From positions 1 to 13,867 of the forward strand of contig CAAFVW010000047.1 in assembly GCA_900766575.1 (NCBI GenBank): a DNA stretch of 13,867 bases, given 5' to 3'. The position numbers and the translations under genes were made by a program. This DNA is from Lachnospiraceae bacterium. Lineage in GTDB: Bacteria; Bacillota; Clostridia; Lachnospirales; Lachnospiraceae. The notes beneath the pieces were generated by a model. That model was not told the origin of the DNA and searched no databases. It worked only from the letters and a program-made list of their open reading frames with translations. Position 1 is the stretch's first letter, and every line of letters begins with the position of its first letter. Positions 6,659 through 13,867 of the stretch are shown here, piece by piece.

Positions 6659-7060
6659 TTATGCCTCTCCCGGAATCTGGCCATCCACATGCAGAATATG
6701 GTTTATCAGCCAGTCCGTCAGGAAATTCAGGATATCCATGATCTGCTCATCCTGGTTCTCCGCATCTGCCTCATGCTGATCCATAAATTCGTCCAATTTG
6801 CTGATGAATTCCTGATGCTGAATCTTCTGGGTAAAGATCTTCTTATAATTAATGGACTCCATATAGGCTTCCTCATCCGCGAAATGTTTTACCGTATAAT
6901 CGCGCAGCTTCCGTAAGATGGCATCGATATGGTCATACTTATCCGGCGTAAATTCCTCCTGCAACAGCTCATAAGCTTCGTTCGCGTAATCAAACAGCTG
7001 CTTATGCTCCTGATCGATCATATCAATTCCAATATAATATTCCGGTTTCATTTCAAACAT
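6659..7060 (-). CDS. Bacteriohemerythrin, di-iron oxygen-binding protein
   Basis: A 133-aa single-domain four-helix-bundle protein of the hemerythrin family, cytoplasmic, expected to bind O2 reversibly or sense oxygen or iron. Likely iron ligands are His19 (DQEHKQLF), His59 and Glu63 (HFADEE), His82 (IQHQEF), His121 and Asp126 (NHILHVD). The usual HxxxH pair on the third helix is changed: the first position is Gln78, and only His82 remains. The start at 7060 has AGAAGG about 8 bases upstream and gives the family-typical N-terminus (MFEMKPEYYIGID); an upstream ATG at 7108 would add a lysine-rich tail without support. The S8 protease gene follows after 67 bp with no clear terminator, so co-transcription is possible. 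In an anaerobe a role in oxygen protection is plausible (inference). Confidence 0.9.
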   Translation of the reverse strand: MFEMKPEYYIGIDMIDQEHKQLFDYANEAYELLQEEFTPDKYDHIDAILRKLRDYTVKHFADEEAYMESINYKKIFTQKIQHQEFISKLDEFMDQHEADAENQDEQIMDILNFLTDWLINHILHVDGQIPGEA

Positions 7061-7117
7061 GGTTTTAACCTTCTTTCGTATTTTTTCCTTCCGTTTCTCA
7101 ATATGCACTTTCCATGG

Positions 7118-7156
7118 AAAAAATGCAATGCTTTTTATACTTTTTTAAGGATTGCA
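7118..7156 (-). terminator. Weak terminator-like hairpin after the M18 aminopeptidase gene
   Basis: On the minus strand TGCAAT (7151-7156) pairs with ATTGCA (7124-7129) across a 21-base AT-rich loop and is followed by six Ts. The stem is only 6 bp with low GC, so termination would be partial. It lies in the 105-bp gap before the bacteriohemerythrin gene. Confidence 0.35.
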
Positions 7157-7165
7157 ACAGAAAAA

Positions 7166-8476
7166 TCACTCACTCCAGAATACTTTCAGTGCCCGCACCG
7201 CATATTCCGTATCCAGCATCCCCGCAGTCTCCACCGCCGAATGCATGGCAAGCTGCGGCAGACCGATATCTACACTGGATACCGATACGTGCGCCGTGGA
7301 AATATTGCCAAGTGTGGAACCTCCCGCAATATCAGAACGGTTGGCATAGGTCTGGTAAGGAACCTTCGCCCGCTCACAGTAATCCTTCATTCTGGCTGCG
7401 GAAATACCATCCGTAGTGTATTTCTGGCTGCCGTGATATTTGATGACGATTCCCCCGTTTAAGTACGGCCGGTTAGTGGGATCCGCCTTCTCCGGATGGT
7501 TGGGATGTACCGCATGGGCATTGTCCGCAGAGATCAGGAAGCTGCCTGCCACCCAGCGCAGATACGTGCTGTGGCTCTCCTGTAATCCTTCCGTGATCCG
7601 TTGTAATACATCCTCCAGAAAAGTGGAATCTGCACCCTGTCTGGTGCCGCTTCCCACCTCTTCATTATCAAATACTGCGCAGAGATTGATATACTCTGCA
7701 GGCTCACTCGCCACAAACGCCTTGGTCAGGGCAAATGCACTCTGTAGATCATCCAGTCTCGGAGACAGCACAAACTCGCCCCGGGCTCCCAGGAACTTTC
7801 CCTCCTGTCTGGTATACAGGAACAAATCTTCTCCCAGAATCGTCTCCGCATCCACACCGGCGGCTTCTGCTGTCAGAGTCCGCAGTGTCATCTTTCCTGA
7901 CGTTGTCTCCGTATCTTCCGGCGCCGTAAATGCCGCATCGGCAAACAGAGGAAGCATATCCACCTGGGGATTATACTCCACCCCTTTATTCATCTCCCGA
8001 TTCATATGGATCGCCACATTGGGAATCACACAGAGATCCCCAGCAATATTCACCAGTCTGCTCTCTATGCCGTTCTCACCGCGTACTGCCAGTCTGCCTG
8101 CCACGGAAAGCGGTCTGTCCAGCCAGGTGGACAGGATCATACCACCGTATTTCTCTGTATTCAAACGCAGATAATGTTCTTCCACAGTCAGCTCCGGTTT
8201 CTCCTTGATCTTAAAGCAGGGAGAGTCACTATGGGCCGCTGCCATATGGAAGCCCTTCACATTTCCTGTCGGAATTGCAAAGGCGATCACCGAGGAATCA
8301 TTGCGCTGTGTGTAATACCGTCCGCCCTTTTTCAGCTCCCACGCTTCATTTTCCCGCAGCTTACAGAAACCGGCCTCTTCCAATAACTCTTCGATATTGG
8401 CAACCGCATGAAAACAGGTAGGGCTTTTCTCTATAAAATTAAGCATTTCTTTTGCTGTTTTCTGAAACTCCTTCAT
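7166..8476 (-). CDS. M18 family aminopeptidase (aspartyl aminopeptidase type)
   Basis: Cytosolic di-metal aminopeptidase, 436 aa, the usual length for this family, which removes N-terminal residues (often acidic ones) from peptides. Metal-site and catalytic motifs are all present: His82 in AHSDSP, Asp242 in SPRLDD, Glu272/Glu273 in FDNEEVGSG, Asp318 in SADNAHAVHPN and His412 in LAMHS. The start ATG at 8476 gives a normal family N-terminus (MKEFQKTAKEML). Purine-rich sequence with AGGAGG and AAAGGA lies upstream, though 13 bases or more away, so initiation may be modest. It follows fcl by 49 bp on the same strand and is probably in one operon with fcl and the DJ-1 gene. A functional link to fucose metabolism is not evident; peptide turnover is the likely role. 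Confidence 0.92.
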   Translation of the reverse strand: MKEFQKTAKEMLNFIEKSPTCFHAVANIEELLEEAGFCKLRENEAWELKKGGRYYTQRNDSSVIAFAIPTGNVKGFHMAAAHSDSPCFKIKEKPELTVEEHYLRLNTEKYGGMILSTWLDRPLSVAGRLAVRGENGIESRLVNIAGDLCVIPNVAIHMNREMNKGVEYNPQVDMLPLFADAAFTAPEDTETTSGKMTLRTLTAEAAGVDAETILGEDLFLYTRQEGKFLGARGEFVLSPRLDDLQSAFALTKAFVASEPAEYINLCAVFDNEEVGSGTRQGADSTFLEDVLQRITEGLQESHSTYLRWVAGSFLISADNAHAVHPNHPEKADPTNRPYLNGGIVIKYHGSQKYTTDGISAARMKDYCERAKVPYQTYANRSDIAGGSTLGNISTAHVSVSSVDIGLPQLAMHSAVETAGMLDTEYAVRALKVFWSE

Positions 8477-8525
8477 TCAGACCGTTCCGTCCTTTCTCCT
8501 CCTGCCCTGTCAGCAGATATCATCC

Positions 8526-9467
8526 CTAGCGTTCCGCACGCATGGGATTGTTGAGGAAATCTTCATAGGTCAGACGGATACCTTCCTCCAGCTCCGTCGT
8601 GTAATGATACCCCAGGCTTTCCAGCTTGCTGACATCCAGAAGCTTTCTGGGGGTTCCGTCCGGCTTGCTGGGGTCCCATTTGATCTCGCCGGTATAACCT
8701 ACCACCTTCGCCACCAGCTCGGTCAGTTCCCGGATGGTCAGTTCCTTACCGGTTCCCAGGTTCACCGTCTCATTGCCGCTGTAAGTATTCATCAGATACA
8801 CACAGGCATCTGCAAGATCATCTACATACATAAACTCTCGTAAAGGAGTTCCCGTTCCCCAGCAGACTACTTCCCTGGCGCCGGACACCTTCGCCTCATG
8901 GAAACGGCGGATCAGCGCCGGAAGCACATGGCTGTGGGTCGGGTGATAATTGTCATTGGGGCCATACAGGTTCGTCGGCATGACACTGATATAATCGGTT
9001 CCGTACTGTCTGTTCAGGAACTCACAATATTTCAGTCCGGAGATCTTCGCCAGGGCATAAGCCTCGTTCGTCTTCTCCAGTTCAGAGGTCAGAAGACAGC
9101 TCTCCTTCATGGGCTGGTGTGCCATCCGGGGATAAATACAACTGCTGCCTAAAAACATCAGCTTCCTGCAGCCGTTCTGCCATGCAGCATGAATCACATT
9201 CATCTCCAGGATCATATTCTCATACATGAAATCTGCCAGTGCTTCGCTGTTCGCCATGATGCCGCCCACCTTTGCTGCCGCCAGGAATACATAATCCGGC
9301 TTTTCCTCTGCAAAAAAAGCTTCTACGGCGTCCTGTCTGCACAGGTTCAGCTCCTTATGACTGCGGGTGATAATATTGGTATAACCATTTTTCTGAAGAG
9401 CTCTGCAAATAGCACTTCCCACCAGTCCCTTATGACCGGCTACATATATTTTTGCATCTTTTTCCAT
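8526..9467 (-). CDS. fcl: GDP-L-fucose synthase (GDP-4-keto-6-deoxymannose epimerase/reductase)
   Basis: NADPH-dependent enzyme that converts GDP-4-keto-6-deoxy-D-mannose to GDP-L-fucose for surface glycans; 313 aa, extended SDR family. The nucleotide-binding motif is GHKGLVG (residues 11-17). The catalytic residues match those of the E. coli enzyme with a one-residue shift: Ser108 (GSSC), Cys110, Tyr137 and Lys141 (YALAK), and His180 (THSH). The family sequence MPTNLYGPNDNY is at residues 163-174. The ribosome site is a weak GAGGAAG about 12 bases before the ATG. It sits between the DJ-1 gene (56 bp upstream) and the M18 peptidase. The partner enzyme GDP-mannose 4,6-dehydratase (gmd), often adjacent, is not in the window, nor is any glycosyltransferase. 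Confidence 0.95.
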   Translation of the reverse strand: MEKDAKIYVAGHKGLVGSAICRALQKNGYTNIITRSHKELNLCRQDAVEAFFAEEKPDYVFLAAAKVGGIMANSEALADFMYENMILEMNVIHAAWQNGCRKLMFLGSSCIYPRMAHQPMKESCLLTSELEKTNEAYALAKISGLKYCEFLNRQYGTDYISVMPTNLYGPNDNYHPTHSHVLPALIRRFHEAKVSGAREVVCWGTGTPLREFMYVDDLADACVYLMNTYSGNETVNLGTGKELTIRELTELVAKVVGYTGEIKWDPSKPDGTPRKLLDVSKLESLGYHYTTELEEGIRLTYEDFLNNPMRAER

Positions 9468-9523
9468 GATATTACGGTACTTCCTCTCTAAGATTCTTCT
9501 ATTGCTCTGCTGTCAGGTACTTC

Positions 9524-10075
9524 TCACGGCCGGAATACGATAGAATGGGCGCAGGCATCTGCTCTGTCCTGTCCGCAGAACACGCCTGCGATCGCCAGAC
9601 CGAAGGGAATGGAAGTTCCCATTCCGCGGGAAGTGATCACATTGCCGTCTACTTCCACAGGTCCTGCGGTCACCGCTGCACCTTCCAGATGTTCTTCAAA
9701 ACAGGGATAGGAACAGGCTCTTTTCCCCTTCAGCAGACCTCTGTGTCCGAAGATACTGGGAGCCGCACAGATTGCCGCAATGTATTTTCCTGCTGCATGG
9801 AAGGCATCGACCTGCTGCATCAGTACCTCGCAGGCTTCCAGATTCTTCGTTCCTTCTCCGCCGCCGGGCAGTACCAGACAATCATATTCCTCGAACTTCA
9901 CCTGAGACAGTGTCAGATCTGCCGTTACCGGGATCTTGTGGGAGCCAAGTACCTGTCTGTCCTCTGTAATGGATACCATGTCGATGGTCAGACCGCATCT
10001 GCGGCAGATGTCCACTACCGTAAGGCCTTCTATTTCTTCAAAACCTTTTGCCAGAAAAATTGCTATCTTACTCAT
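9524..10075 (-). CDS. DJ-1/PfpI family protein (ThiJ/YajL-like)
   Basis: A 183-aa cytosolic protein of the DJ-1 superfamily, whose members act as glyoxalase/deglycase-like or redox-stress proteins. The nucleophilic cysteine is Cys103 in the elbow AAICAAPS, and the conserved acid is Glu16 in AKGFEEIEG; both correspond to Cys106 and Glu18 of human DJ-1. The GLPGG-like loop is present as VLPGGGEG (residues 68-75). Start: the ATG at 10075 is preceded by GAGGG at 7 bases; a longer frame from 10159 is rejected because it begins at the promoter and lacks a ribosome site. It is the first gene after a good promoter and leads a probable operon with fcl and the M18 peptidase. The precise substrate cannot be told from sequence; old thiazole-biosynthesis labels for this family are unreliable. 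Confidence 0.92.
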   Translation of the reverse strand: MSKIAIFLAKGFEEIEGLTVVDICRRCGLTIDMVSITEDRQVLGSHKIPVTADLTLSQVKFEEYDCLVLPGGGEGTKNLEACEVLMQQVDAFHAAGKYIAAICAAPSIFGHRGLLKGKRACSYPCFEEHLEGAAVTAGPVEVDGNVITSRGMGTSIPFGLAIAGVFCGQDRADACAHSIVFRP

Positions 10076-10150
10076 GGTTTTCCCTCGCTTTTCTTTCCTT
10101 TTCCCTGCGTTATCCGGGCAACAGTTCCACAGATCCGCACAGTTATGATT

Positions 10151-10179
10151 AGTATACACAATTTGGCGGCGTAATTCAA
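10151..10179 (-). promoter_or_regulatory. Sigma-A type promoter of the DJ-1 gene and operon
   Basis: On the minus strand a -35 box TTGAAT (10174-10179), a 17-bp spacer and a -10 box TATACT (10151-10156) are visible. It lies about 75 bases before the DJ-1 start codon, in the divergent region shared with the CYTH gene. Confidence 0.65.
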
Positions 10180-10229
10180 TTCCCAGGGACAGATATTTGC
10201 AGAATTTACTGTATTTCAGGGGGAAATCA

Positions 10230-10238
10230 TGTTATACT
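10230..10238 (+). promoter_or_regulatory. Extended -10 promoter of the CYTH gene
   Basis: TGTTATACT is an extended -10 element (TGnTATACT). No good -35 box lies 17 bp upstream, as expected for extended -10 promoters. The predicted start is near 10245, about 40 bases before the ATG. Confidence 0.55.
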
Positions 10239-10286
10239 GGAAGGGTAGTTTTTTAGTTTAAATACAGAAATGAGGCATTCATAATT

Positions 10287-10796
10287 ATGGAAATCGAGCG
10301 AAAATTTACCCTGAAATCCTTACCCGACAATCTGGAAAGTTATCCTTCTCATCATATTGAGCAGGTTTATCTGAATTATGATCCTGTGGTCAGAGCCAGA
10401 AAACAGGATGATGAATATTATCTCACTTACAAAGGACGCGGCATGATGGCCAGAGACGAGAGCAATCTTCCTCTGAACGAGGAAGCCTATTATCATCTGC
10501 GGGAGAAAGCCGACGGCACCGTGATCTCCAAGAGACGTTATCTGATCCCTTTGGAGCATCCCGGCTTCAAGGAAGGGTTTCCCACTCCTCCGGCGGATTA
10601 TTCTCTTACCATTGAGCTGGATGTTTTTGATGCTCCCTTTGCCCCTCTGATTATGGCCGAGGTGGAGTTCGGAAGCAAAGAAGCAGCAGAGGCATTCGTT
10701 CCTCCCGCATGGTTTGATAAGGATGTGACCTACTGCAAGGAATATCATAATTCCTATCTGGCGCTGGAGCTGCATCATGCTCCCGAAAATGTATAG
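10287..10796 (+). CDS. CYTH-domain protein (triphosphate tunnel metalloenzyme)
   Basis: A 169-aa single-domain protein of the CYTH/TTM superfamily, whose members hydrolyse or cyclise triphosphates (tripolyphosphatase, thiamine triphosphatase, adenylate cyclase). The signature ExExK opens the protein (Glu2, Glu4, Lys6 in MEIERKF). Further tunnel residues are Arg36/Arg38 (VVRARK), Lys49 (LTYKG), Arg83/Arg84, Glu110/Asp112 (ELDVF) and Glu125/Glu127 (AEVEFGS). All the charged positions expected for an active enzyme are present. A GAGG ribosome site lies 11 bases before the ATG. It is the only plus-strand gene, with its own promoter and a shared terminator. Without a CHAD domain, an inorganic tripolyphosphatase role is the likeliest (inference). 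Confidence 0.9.
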   Translation: MEIERKFTLKSLPDNLESYPSHHIEQVYLNYDPVVRARKQDDEYYLTYKGRGMMARDESNLPLNEEAYYHLREKADGTVISKRRYLIPLEHPGFKEGFPTPPADYSLTIELDVFDAPFAPLIMAEVEFGSKEAAEAFVPPAWFDKDVTYCKEYHNSYLALELHHAPENV

Positions 10797-10837
10797 AGTT
10801 CCCGACCTGCAACGCATCACCATTCCAAAGCAAAAGA

Positions 10838-10878
10838 AAAAGACGCGCAGACCTTCACATGAGGCTTGCACGTCTTTT
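10838..10878. terminator. Bidirectional terminator between CYTH and MCP genes
   Basis: AAAAGACG (10838-10845) pairs with CGTCTTTT (10871-10878). The stem extends inward after one mismatch through GCA/TGC and, with one G-U pair and another mismatch, CCT/AGG. Each strand ends in a T-run, so both the plus-strand CYTH gene and the minus-strand MCP gene can terminate here. Confidence 0.85.
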
Positions 10879-10893
10879 CTATCATAAATTTTA

Positions 10894-12684
10894 TTACGCG
10901 ACAGTAAAGCACTGAATGCTTTTCTTTAACTGATTCACTACATCTGTCAGTTCATCCACTGCCTGTGAAATATCTTTCATCTCCCGTTGTAATCCCTGAT
11001 TATTGTTTTCTACCACAGACAATTTTTCCGTGCTGTCTCCCACTGCGGTATCCATCTGTGCATTGGCAGCATTAACGTTTTGCAGGACATTTTGTAATTC
11101 GTCTATCTTTTGTCCGAACTCATTCATCATTTCATTCACATGATCAGCGGCTTCCTGATAATTTCTTCCGGTGTCCTCCAGTGCATCGTAATCCTTCATG
11201 ACTCTGGTATTCATAAACTCCAAAAGTCTGGTAGCATTTGCCGAAAGCTCTTCCACGCTCTGCACCACACGGTTACTGATCTCCTGGATATTATTGGCGG
11301 ACTCTCTGGAACTGTCTGCCAGTTTGCGGATTTCATCCGCAACCACCGCAAATCCTCTGCCTGCCTCACCTGCTCTGGCTGCTTCGATAGAAGCATTTAA
11401 TGCCAGCAGGTTGGTCGTACCGGCAATTCCCAGAATCTCTTGCGTTAATTCCGTAATCTTGTGGATCTGTCTGCTGTTGGCAATAGATTCTGTCATCGTG
11501 GTATCGATCTCTTTCATCACAAGCGTTGCTTCCTGTTTGCTCTCCACCGCCATCGTCTTCATCTTTCCGGCTTTTTCCTTGATATCTACCGCATAATTTC
11601 TTCCGTCCTGTGCTACCGCAAGCATATTCTCCACAGTATGATCCAACGCTCCGGTATCCTGCTGTACACCGTCTATGGCTCTGGTGACTAACTGCATTCC
11701 GTCCGACATCATATCCAGATTCTGCATGGTATTCTCTGCTGTTACGTTTATTTTCTCTACGTTGGAGATAATATCCGACTGCTTTTCTTCCATGTGTCTG
11801 CAGCCCTCTGTGATCGCGCGGATGATGATCTGCATCTGCGCGACCAGATCATTAATGGCTATCGCCAGTCTTCCCACTTCATCCGTAGATCCGACACGGA
11901 TCCGCCTGGTAATGTCTCCTTTATTACAGCGGATACCTTCCACCAGCTCATCCACCTGTTTCGTTGCATTTTTCACCGGTCCGATGACCCACAGCCGCAG
12001 CCCCAGCATAATCAGGATCAGTACCGCAAGCAGCACCAGACTTGCCACAGTAACGACCACCGGCACTCTGGCTGCACTTTGCTCCATCTGTTCCTGTGCT
12101 GCTTTCATCTCCTGCTCCGTAATATCCAGCATCCGGTTCATATAGGTTTCGATATGTTCATTAAACATCGGAAGGTTGGACGTGGCGGATACATACGCCT
12201 GCGTCTTGTTTCCCGCACTGGTCACCAACAGGCTCTCTACTGTTTTTCTGTATTTTTCCAGTTCCGCCCTGGCGCTGTCAAACGCCTCTTTCCGTTCGTC
12301 GCCTTCGGCGAGCAGATTTCCGAATTCATTCATCTGCTGCTCCATAGTAGTGATATCCTGCAGGATTTTATCAGACAGCGTCTCCATGGTCGCATTATTG
12401 CTCGTCATTACATGTGTAAGCACCTGCCCGTTAATATAGGAAAACTGTCTGGACAGCTCGGAGATTTTCTCCTGCTCCGCCACCTGGCTTGACACAATAC
12501 GGTTCCCCGTATCTATGACGCCCTGCAACGTCCACACCAGAACCCCGACACAGCTCATTGCCGTGATTGCCAAAAGCAGCAGCAATGCCATAATCTTGGC
12601 ACCGATGCCGATCCCCTTTTTCCGTTTTTCTGTCTTTTGCTTTTCTGATTTTGTCTTTTTCGATTTTCTCTTTCCCTTCATCAT
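10894..12684 (-). CDS. Transmembrane methyl-accepting chemotaxis protein
   Basis: Chemoreceptor of 596 aa that signals to CheA/CheW. In order: a very basic cytoplasmic tail (residues 1-30, about half Lys/Arg), membrane segment 1 (31-52), an extracellular helical sensor of the four-helix-bundle type (about 55-205), membrane segment 2 (207-234), a HAMP domain (about 235-288), and the long coiled-coil signalling domain. The hairpin tip that binds CheA/CheW is intact at about 424-460 (NLLALNASIEAARAGEAGRG and the following FAVVADEIRKLA). No C-terminal CheR/CheB-binding pentapeptide is visible; the protein ends SIQCFTVA. The ATG at 12684 has AGGAG 6 bases upstream; a second ATG follows at once and could also serve. 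It follows the mmsB terminator, so it is a separate unit. The ligand is unknown. Confidence 0.93.
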   Translation of the reverse strand: MMKGKRKSKKTKSEKQKTEKRKKGIGIGAKIMALLLLLAITAMSCVGVLVWTLQGVIDTGNRIVSSQVAEQEKISELSRQFSYINGQVLTHVMTSNNATMETLSDKILQDITTMEQQMNEFGNLLAEGDERKEAFDSARAELEKYRKTVESLLVTSAGNKTQAYVSATSNLPMFNEHIETYMNRMLDITEQEMKAAQEQMEQSAARVPVVVTVASLVLLAVLILIMLGLRLWVIGPVKNATKQVDELVEGIRCNKGDITRRIRVGSTDEVGRLAIAINDLVAQMQIIIRAITEGCRHMEEKQSDIISNVEKINVTAENTMQNLDMMSDGMQLVTRAIDGVQQDTGALDHTVENMLAVAQDGRNYAVDIKEKAGKMKTMAVESKQEATLVMKEIDTTMTESIANSRQIHKITELTQEILGIAGTTNLLALNASIEAARAGEAGRGFAVVADEIRKLADSSRESANNIQEISNRVVQSVEELSANATRLLEFMNTRVMKDYDALEDTGRNYQEAADHVNEMMNEFGQKIDELQNVLQNVNAANAQMDTAVGDSTEKLSVVENNNQGLQREMKDISQAVDELTDVVNQLKKSIQCFTVA

Positions 12685-12730
12685 ACCCTTCTCCTCTTGA
12701 TGCAAAACACAAAATGCGTCCGTATAAGTC

Positions 12731-12765
12731 AAAAGAGCCGCGGCACAAAGCGCCGGGCCCTTTTT
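12731..12765 (-). terminator. Strong intrinsic terminator after mmsB
   Basis: On the minus strand AAAAGGGCCCGGC pairs with GCCGCGGCTCTTTT (about 13 bp, one bulged C, one G-U) around a 7-base loop, ending in four Ts. It lies 18 bases past the mmsB stop codon and separates that operon from the MCP gene. Confidence 0.8.
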
Positions 12766-12782
12766 GATTAGATATGTAGAAA

Positions 12783-13867
12783 TTAATTCTTGGCAATTAA
12801 TTTTCCACCACGTTTAGATACAACATCGAAGATAACTGCTGCCAGAAGTACCAGACCCTTGACTACCTTCTGCATATTCTGATCGACACCCATCAGGGAC
12901 ATACCGAGGTTGATGACGCCCATCAGTACCGCACCGACGATAACTCCGGGTACGGTTCCGGTTCCGCCGTATGCGGAAGCCCCGCCGATGAAGCAGGAGC
13001 CGATGGCATCCATTTCATAGTTCTGTCCGTAAGTGGGCTGAGCGGAAGTCATGCGGGCGATGGTTACCATACCTGCCAGAGCTGCCAGGAAGCCCATGTT
13101 CATATATGCCAGGAAGTATACCTTGTTGGTATTGATACCGGATAACTTTGTAGCCTTCTCGTTACCGCCTACTGCGTAGAAGTAACGGCCTACTGTGGTA
13201 TTGGAAGTAATGTAACCATATACCATGATGACGATCAGTACCCAGATCAGAACGCTGGGAATACCTTTGTGCTGTGCCAGGCGATAGCTGAATGTCAGGA
13301 TCACTGCTGCGATCACAACGATCTTGCCGATCGTAGCGCCGAGACTGGGAGCTTCGTATCCTTTCTTCACCTTATCTGCTCTGTTCTTCAACTGTAACAC
13401 TGCGAAGATCACTGCTGCCAACACGCCTGCAAATACGCAGGTCAGGTTGATGGGGCCGTTTCCGAAGAAATCAGGGATGTAACAGTCAGCGCCACCACCG
13501 AACAGATTCACGAAAGTCGTGCAATCCTTAATGGATACGGTCATACCCTGTAATACTACGTTGCTCAGTCCTCTGAATGCCAGCATACCTGCCAGTGTTA
13601 CGATGAAAGGAGGGATTCTCACATAAGCGATCCAGAAGCCCTGGAAAGCACCGATCAGGGTACCGATCACGAACATGATCAGGATTGTCAGCCACATGTT
13701 CATCTTCATGTTCACCATGAGGACTGCACCGATGGCTCCGACGAAGCATACCACAGATCCAACGGACAGATCAATGTTACCGCCGGTCAGGATACACAAT
13801 AACATACCGGTTGCCAGAATGAATACATATGCATTCTGGGAGATCAAGCTGCTGACGTTCATGGGAA
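12783..13867 (-). CDS. mmsB: Multiple-monosaccharide ABC transporter permease (MmsB/GguB type), lacks N-terminus at window edge
   Basis: C-terminal part (about 361 codons) of an inner-membrane permease of the ribose/galactose/xylose ABC importer class. An in-frame ATG at 13862 is internal: the codon before it is open, and in the family the conserved stretch SSLISQNAYVFILATG lies well inside the protein after a first membrane segment, so the gene continues beyond the window. Key sequences are GGNIDLSVGSVV near the start, YGYITSNTTVGRYFYAVGGN in the middle and a GGASAYGGTGTVPG loop near the C-terminus, typical of this permease family. The inserted loop LKNRADKVKKGYEAPSLG between membrane segments fits MmsB rather than MglC or RbsC. 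The binding protein and ATPase genes should lie upstream, outside the window. It ends in a strong terminator. Sugar specificity is inferred. Confidence 0.85.
   Translation of the reverse strand, partial: PMNVSSLISQNAYVFILATGMLLCILTGGNIDLSVGSVVCFVGAIGAVLMVNMKMNMWLTILIMFVIGTLIGAFQGFWIAYVRIPPFIVTLAGMLAFRGLSNVVLQGMTVSIKDCTTFVNLFGGGADCYIPDFFGNGPINLTCVFAGVLAAVIFAVLQLKNRADKVKKGYEAPSLGATIGKIVVIAAVILTFSYRLAQHKGIPSVLIWVLIVIMVYGYITSNTTVGRYFYAVGGNEKATKLSGINTNKVYFLAYMNMGFLAALAGMVTIARMTSAQPTYGQNYEMDAIGSCFIGGASAYGGTGTVPGVIVGAVLMGVINLGMSLMGVDQNMQKVVKGLVLLAAVIFDVVSKRGGKLIAKN

Noticed and set aside
7440..8174. A 244-codon plus-strand frame opposite the M18 aminopeptidase gene
   Set aside because: The minus-strand gene has all M18 motifs; the antisense frame has low-complexity, unstructured composition and no initiation signal.
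9476..9523. An 8-bp direct repeat GGTACTTC at 9476-9483 and 9516-9523 between the DJ-1 gene and fcl
   Set aside because: Too short and only two copies; no associated element or function can be supported.
11675..12492. Two plus-strand frames (156 and 232 codons) opposite the MCP gene
   Set aside because: Both are antisense to conserved HAMP and sensor coding regions and show the Ser/Thr- and His-rich composition typical of shadows.
12700..12735. An MCP promoter with TTGACT in the tail of the mmsB terminator
   Set aside because: At 17-bp spacing the -10 position reads TGTTTT, a poor match, so I could not support a specific promoter although one is expected in this gap.

Overview
The window looks like chromosome from a Gram-positive, moderate-GC member of the Clostridia, most likely Lachnospiraceae (for example the Blautia, Roseburia or Dorea neighbourhood). 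Support comes from strong AGGAGG-type ribosome binding sites, a lipoprotein maltose-type binding protein, a Csp-like subtilase with a jelly-roll insertion, a stand-alone bacteriohemerythrin, an M18 aminopeptidase and an MmsB-type sugar permease. The genus is an inference. No RNA gene, insertion sequence, phage gene or CRISPR array is visible.

All genes but one lie on the minus strand, so the biological order runs from high to low coordinates. At the right edge is the 3' part of a multiple-monosaccharide ABC permease (mmsB), closed by a strong terminator. Next is a transmembrane methyl-accepting chemotaxis protein (MCP). It converges with the only plus-strand gene, a CYTH-domain phosphohydrolase, and the two share a bidirectional terminator. 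A divergent promoter region then drives CYTH to the right and, to the left, a probable operon of a DJ-1/PfpI protein, GDP-L-fucose synthase (fcl) and an M18 aminopeptidase. After a weak terminator come a bacteriohemerythrin and an S8 subtilase with an intact catalytic triad.

The left third is a maltose/maltodextrin uptake locus: a LacI-family regulator, then malE (lipoprotein binding protein), malF and the start of malG, cut by the window edge. malF and malG overlap by one base (TAATG). The regulator gene and malE each have their own promoter with 17-bp spacing. Just downstream of each -10 box lies a nearly identical 15-bp operator (TGCGCAA-N-CG-N-TTGT on the plus strand). This is strong sequence evidence that the regulator controls both itself and malE. 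The 266-bp malE-malF gap holds a terminator-like hairpin, a second type of LacI-family palindrome (GGAAACGTTTCC) and a tRNA T-arm-like hairpin. It probably sets a high ratio of binding protein to permease.

No wholly new multi-gene system is evident. The most interesting items are regulatory: the paired operators, a possible coupled leader peptide ahead of the regulator, a perfect dyad and A-tract region upstream of malE, and the structured malE-malF junction. One protein-level oddity is a glutamine at a usual iron-ligand position of the hemerythrin.
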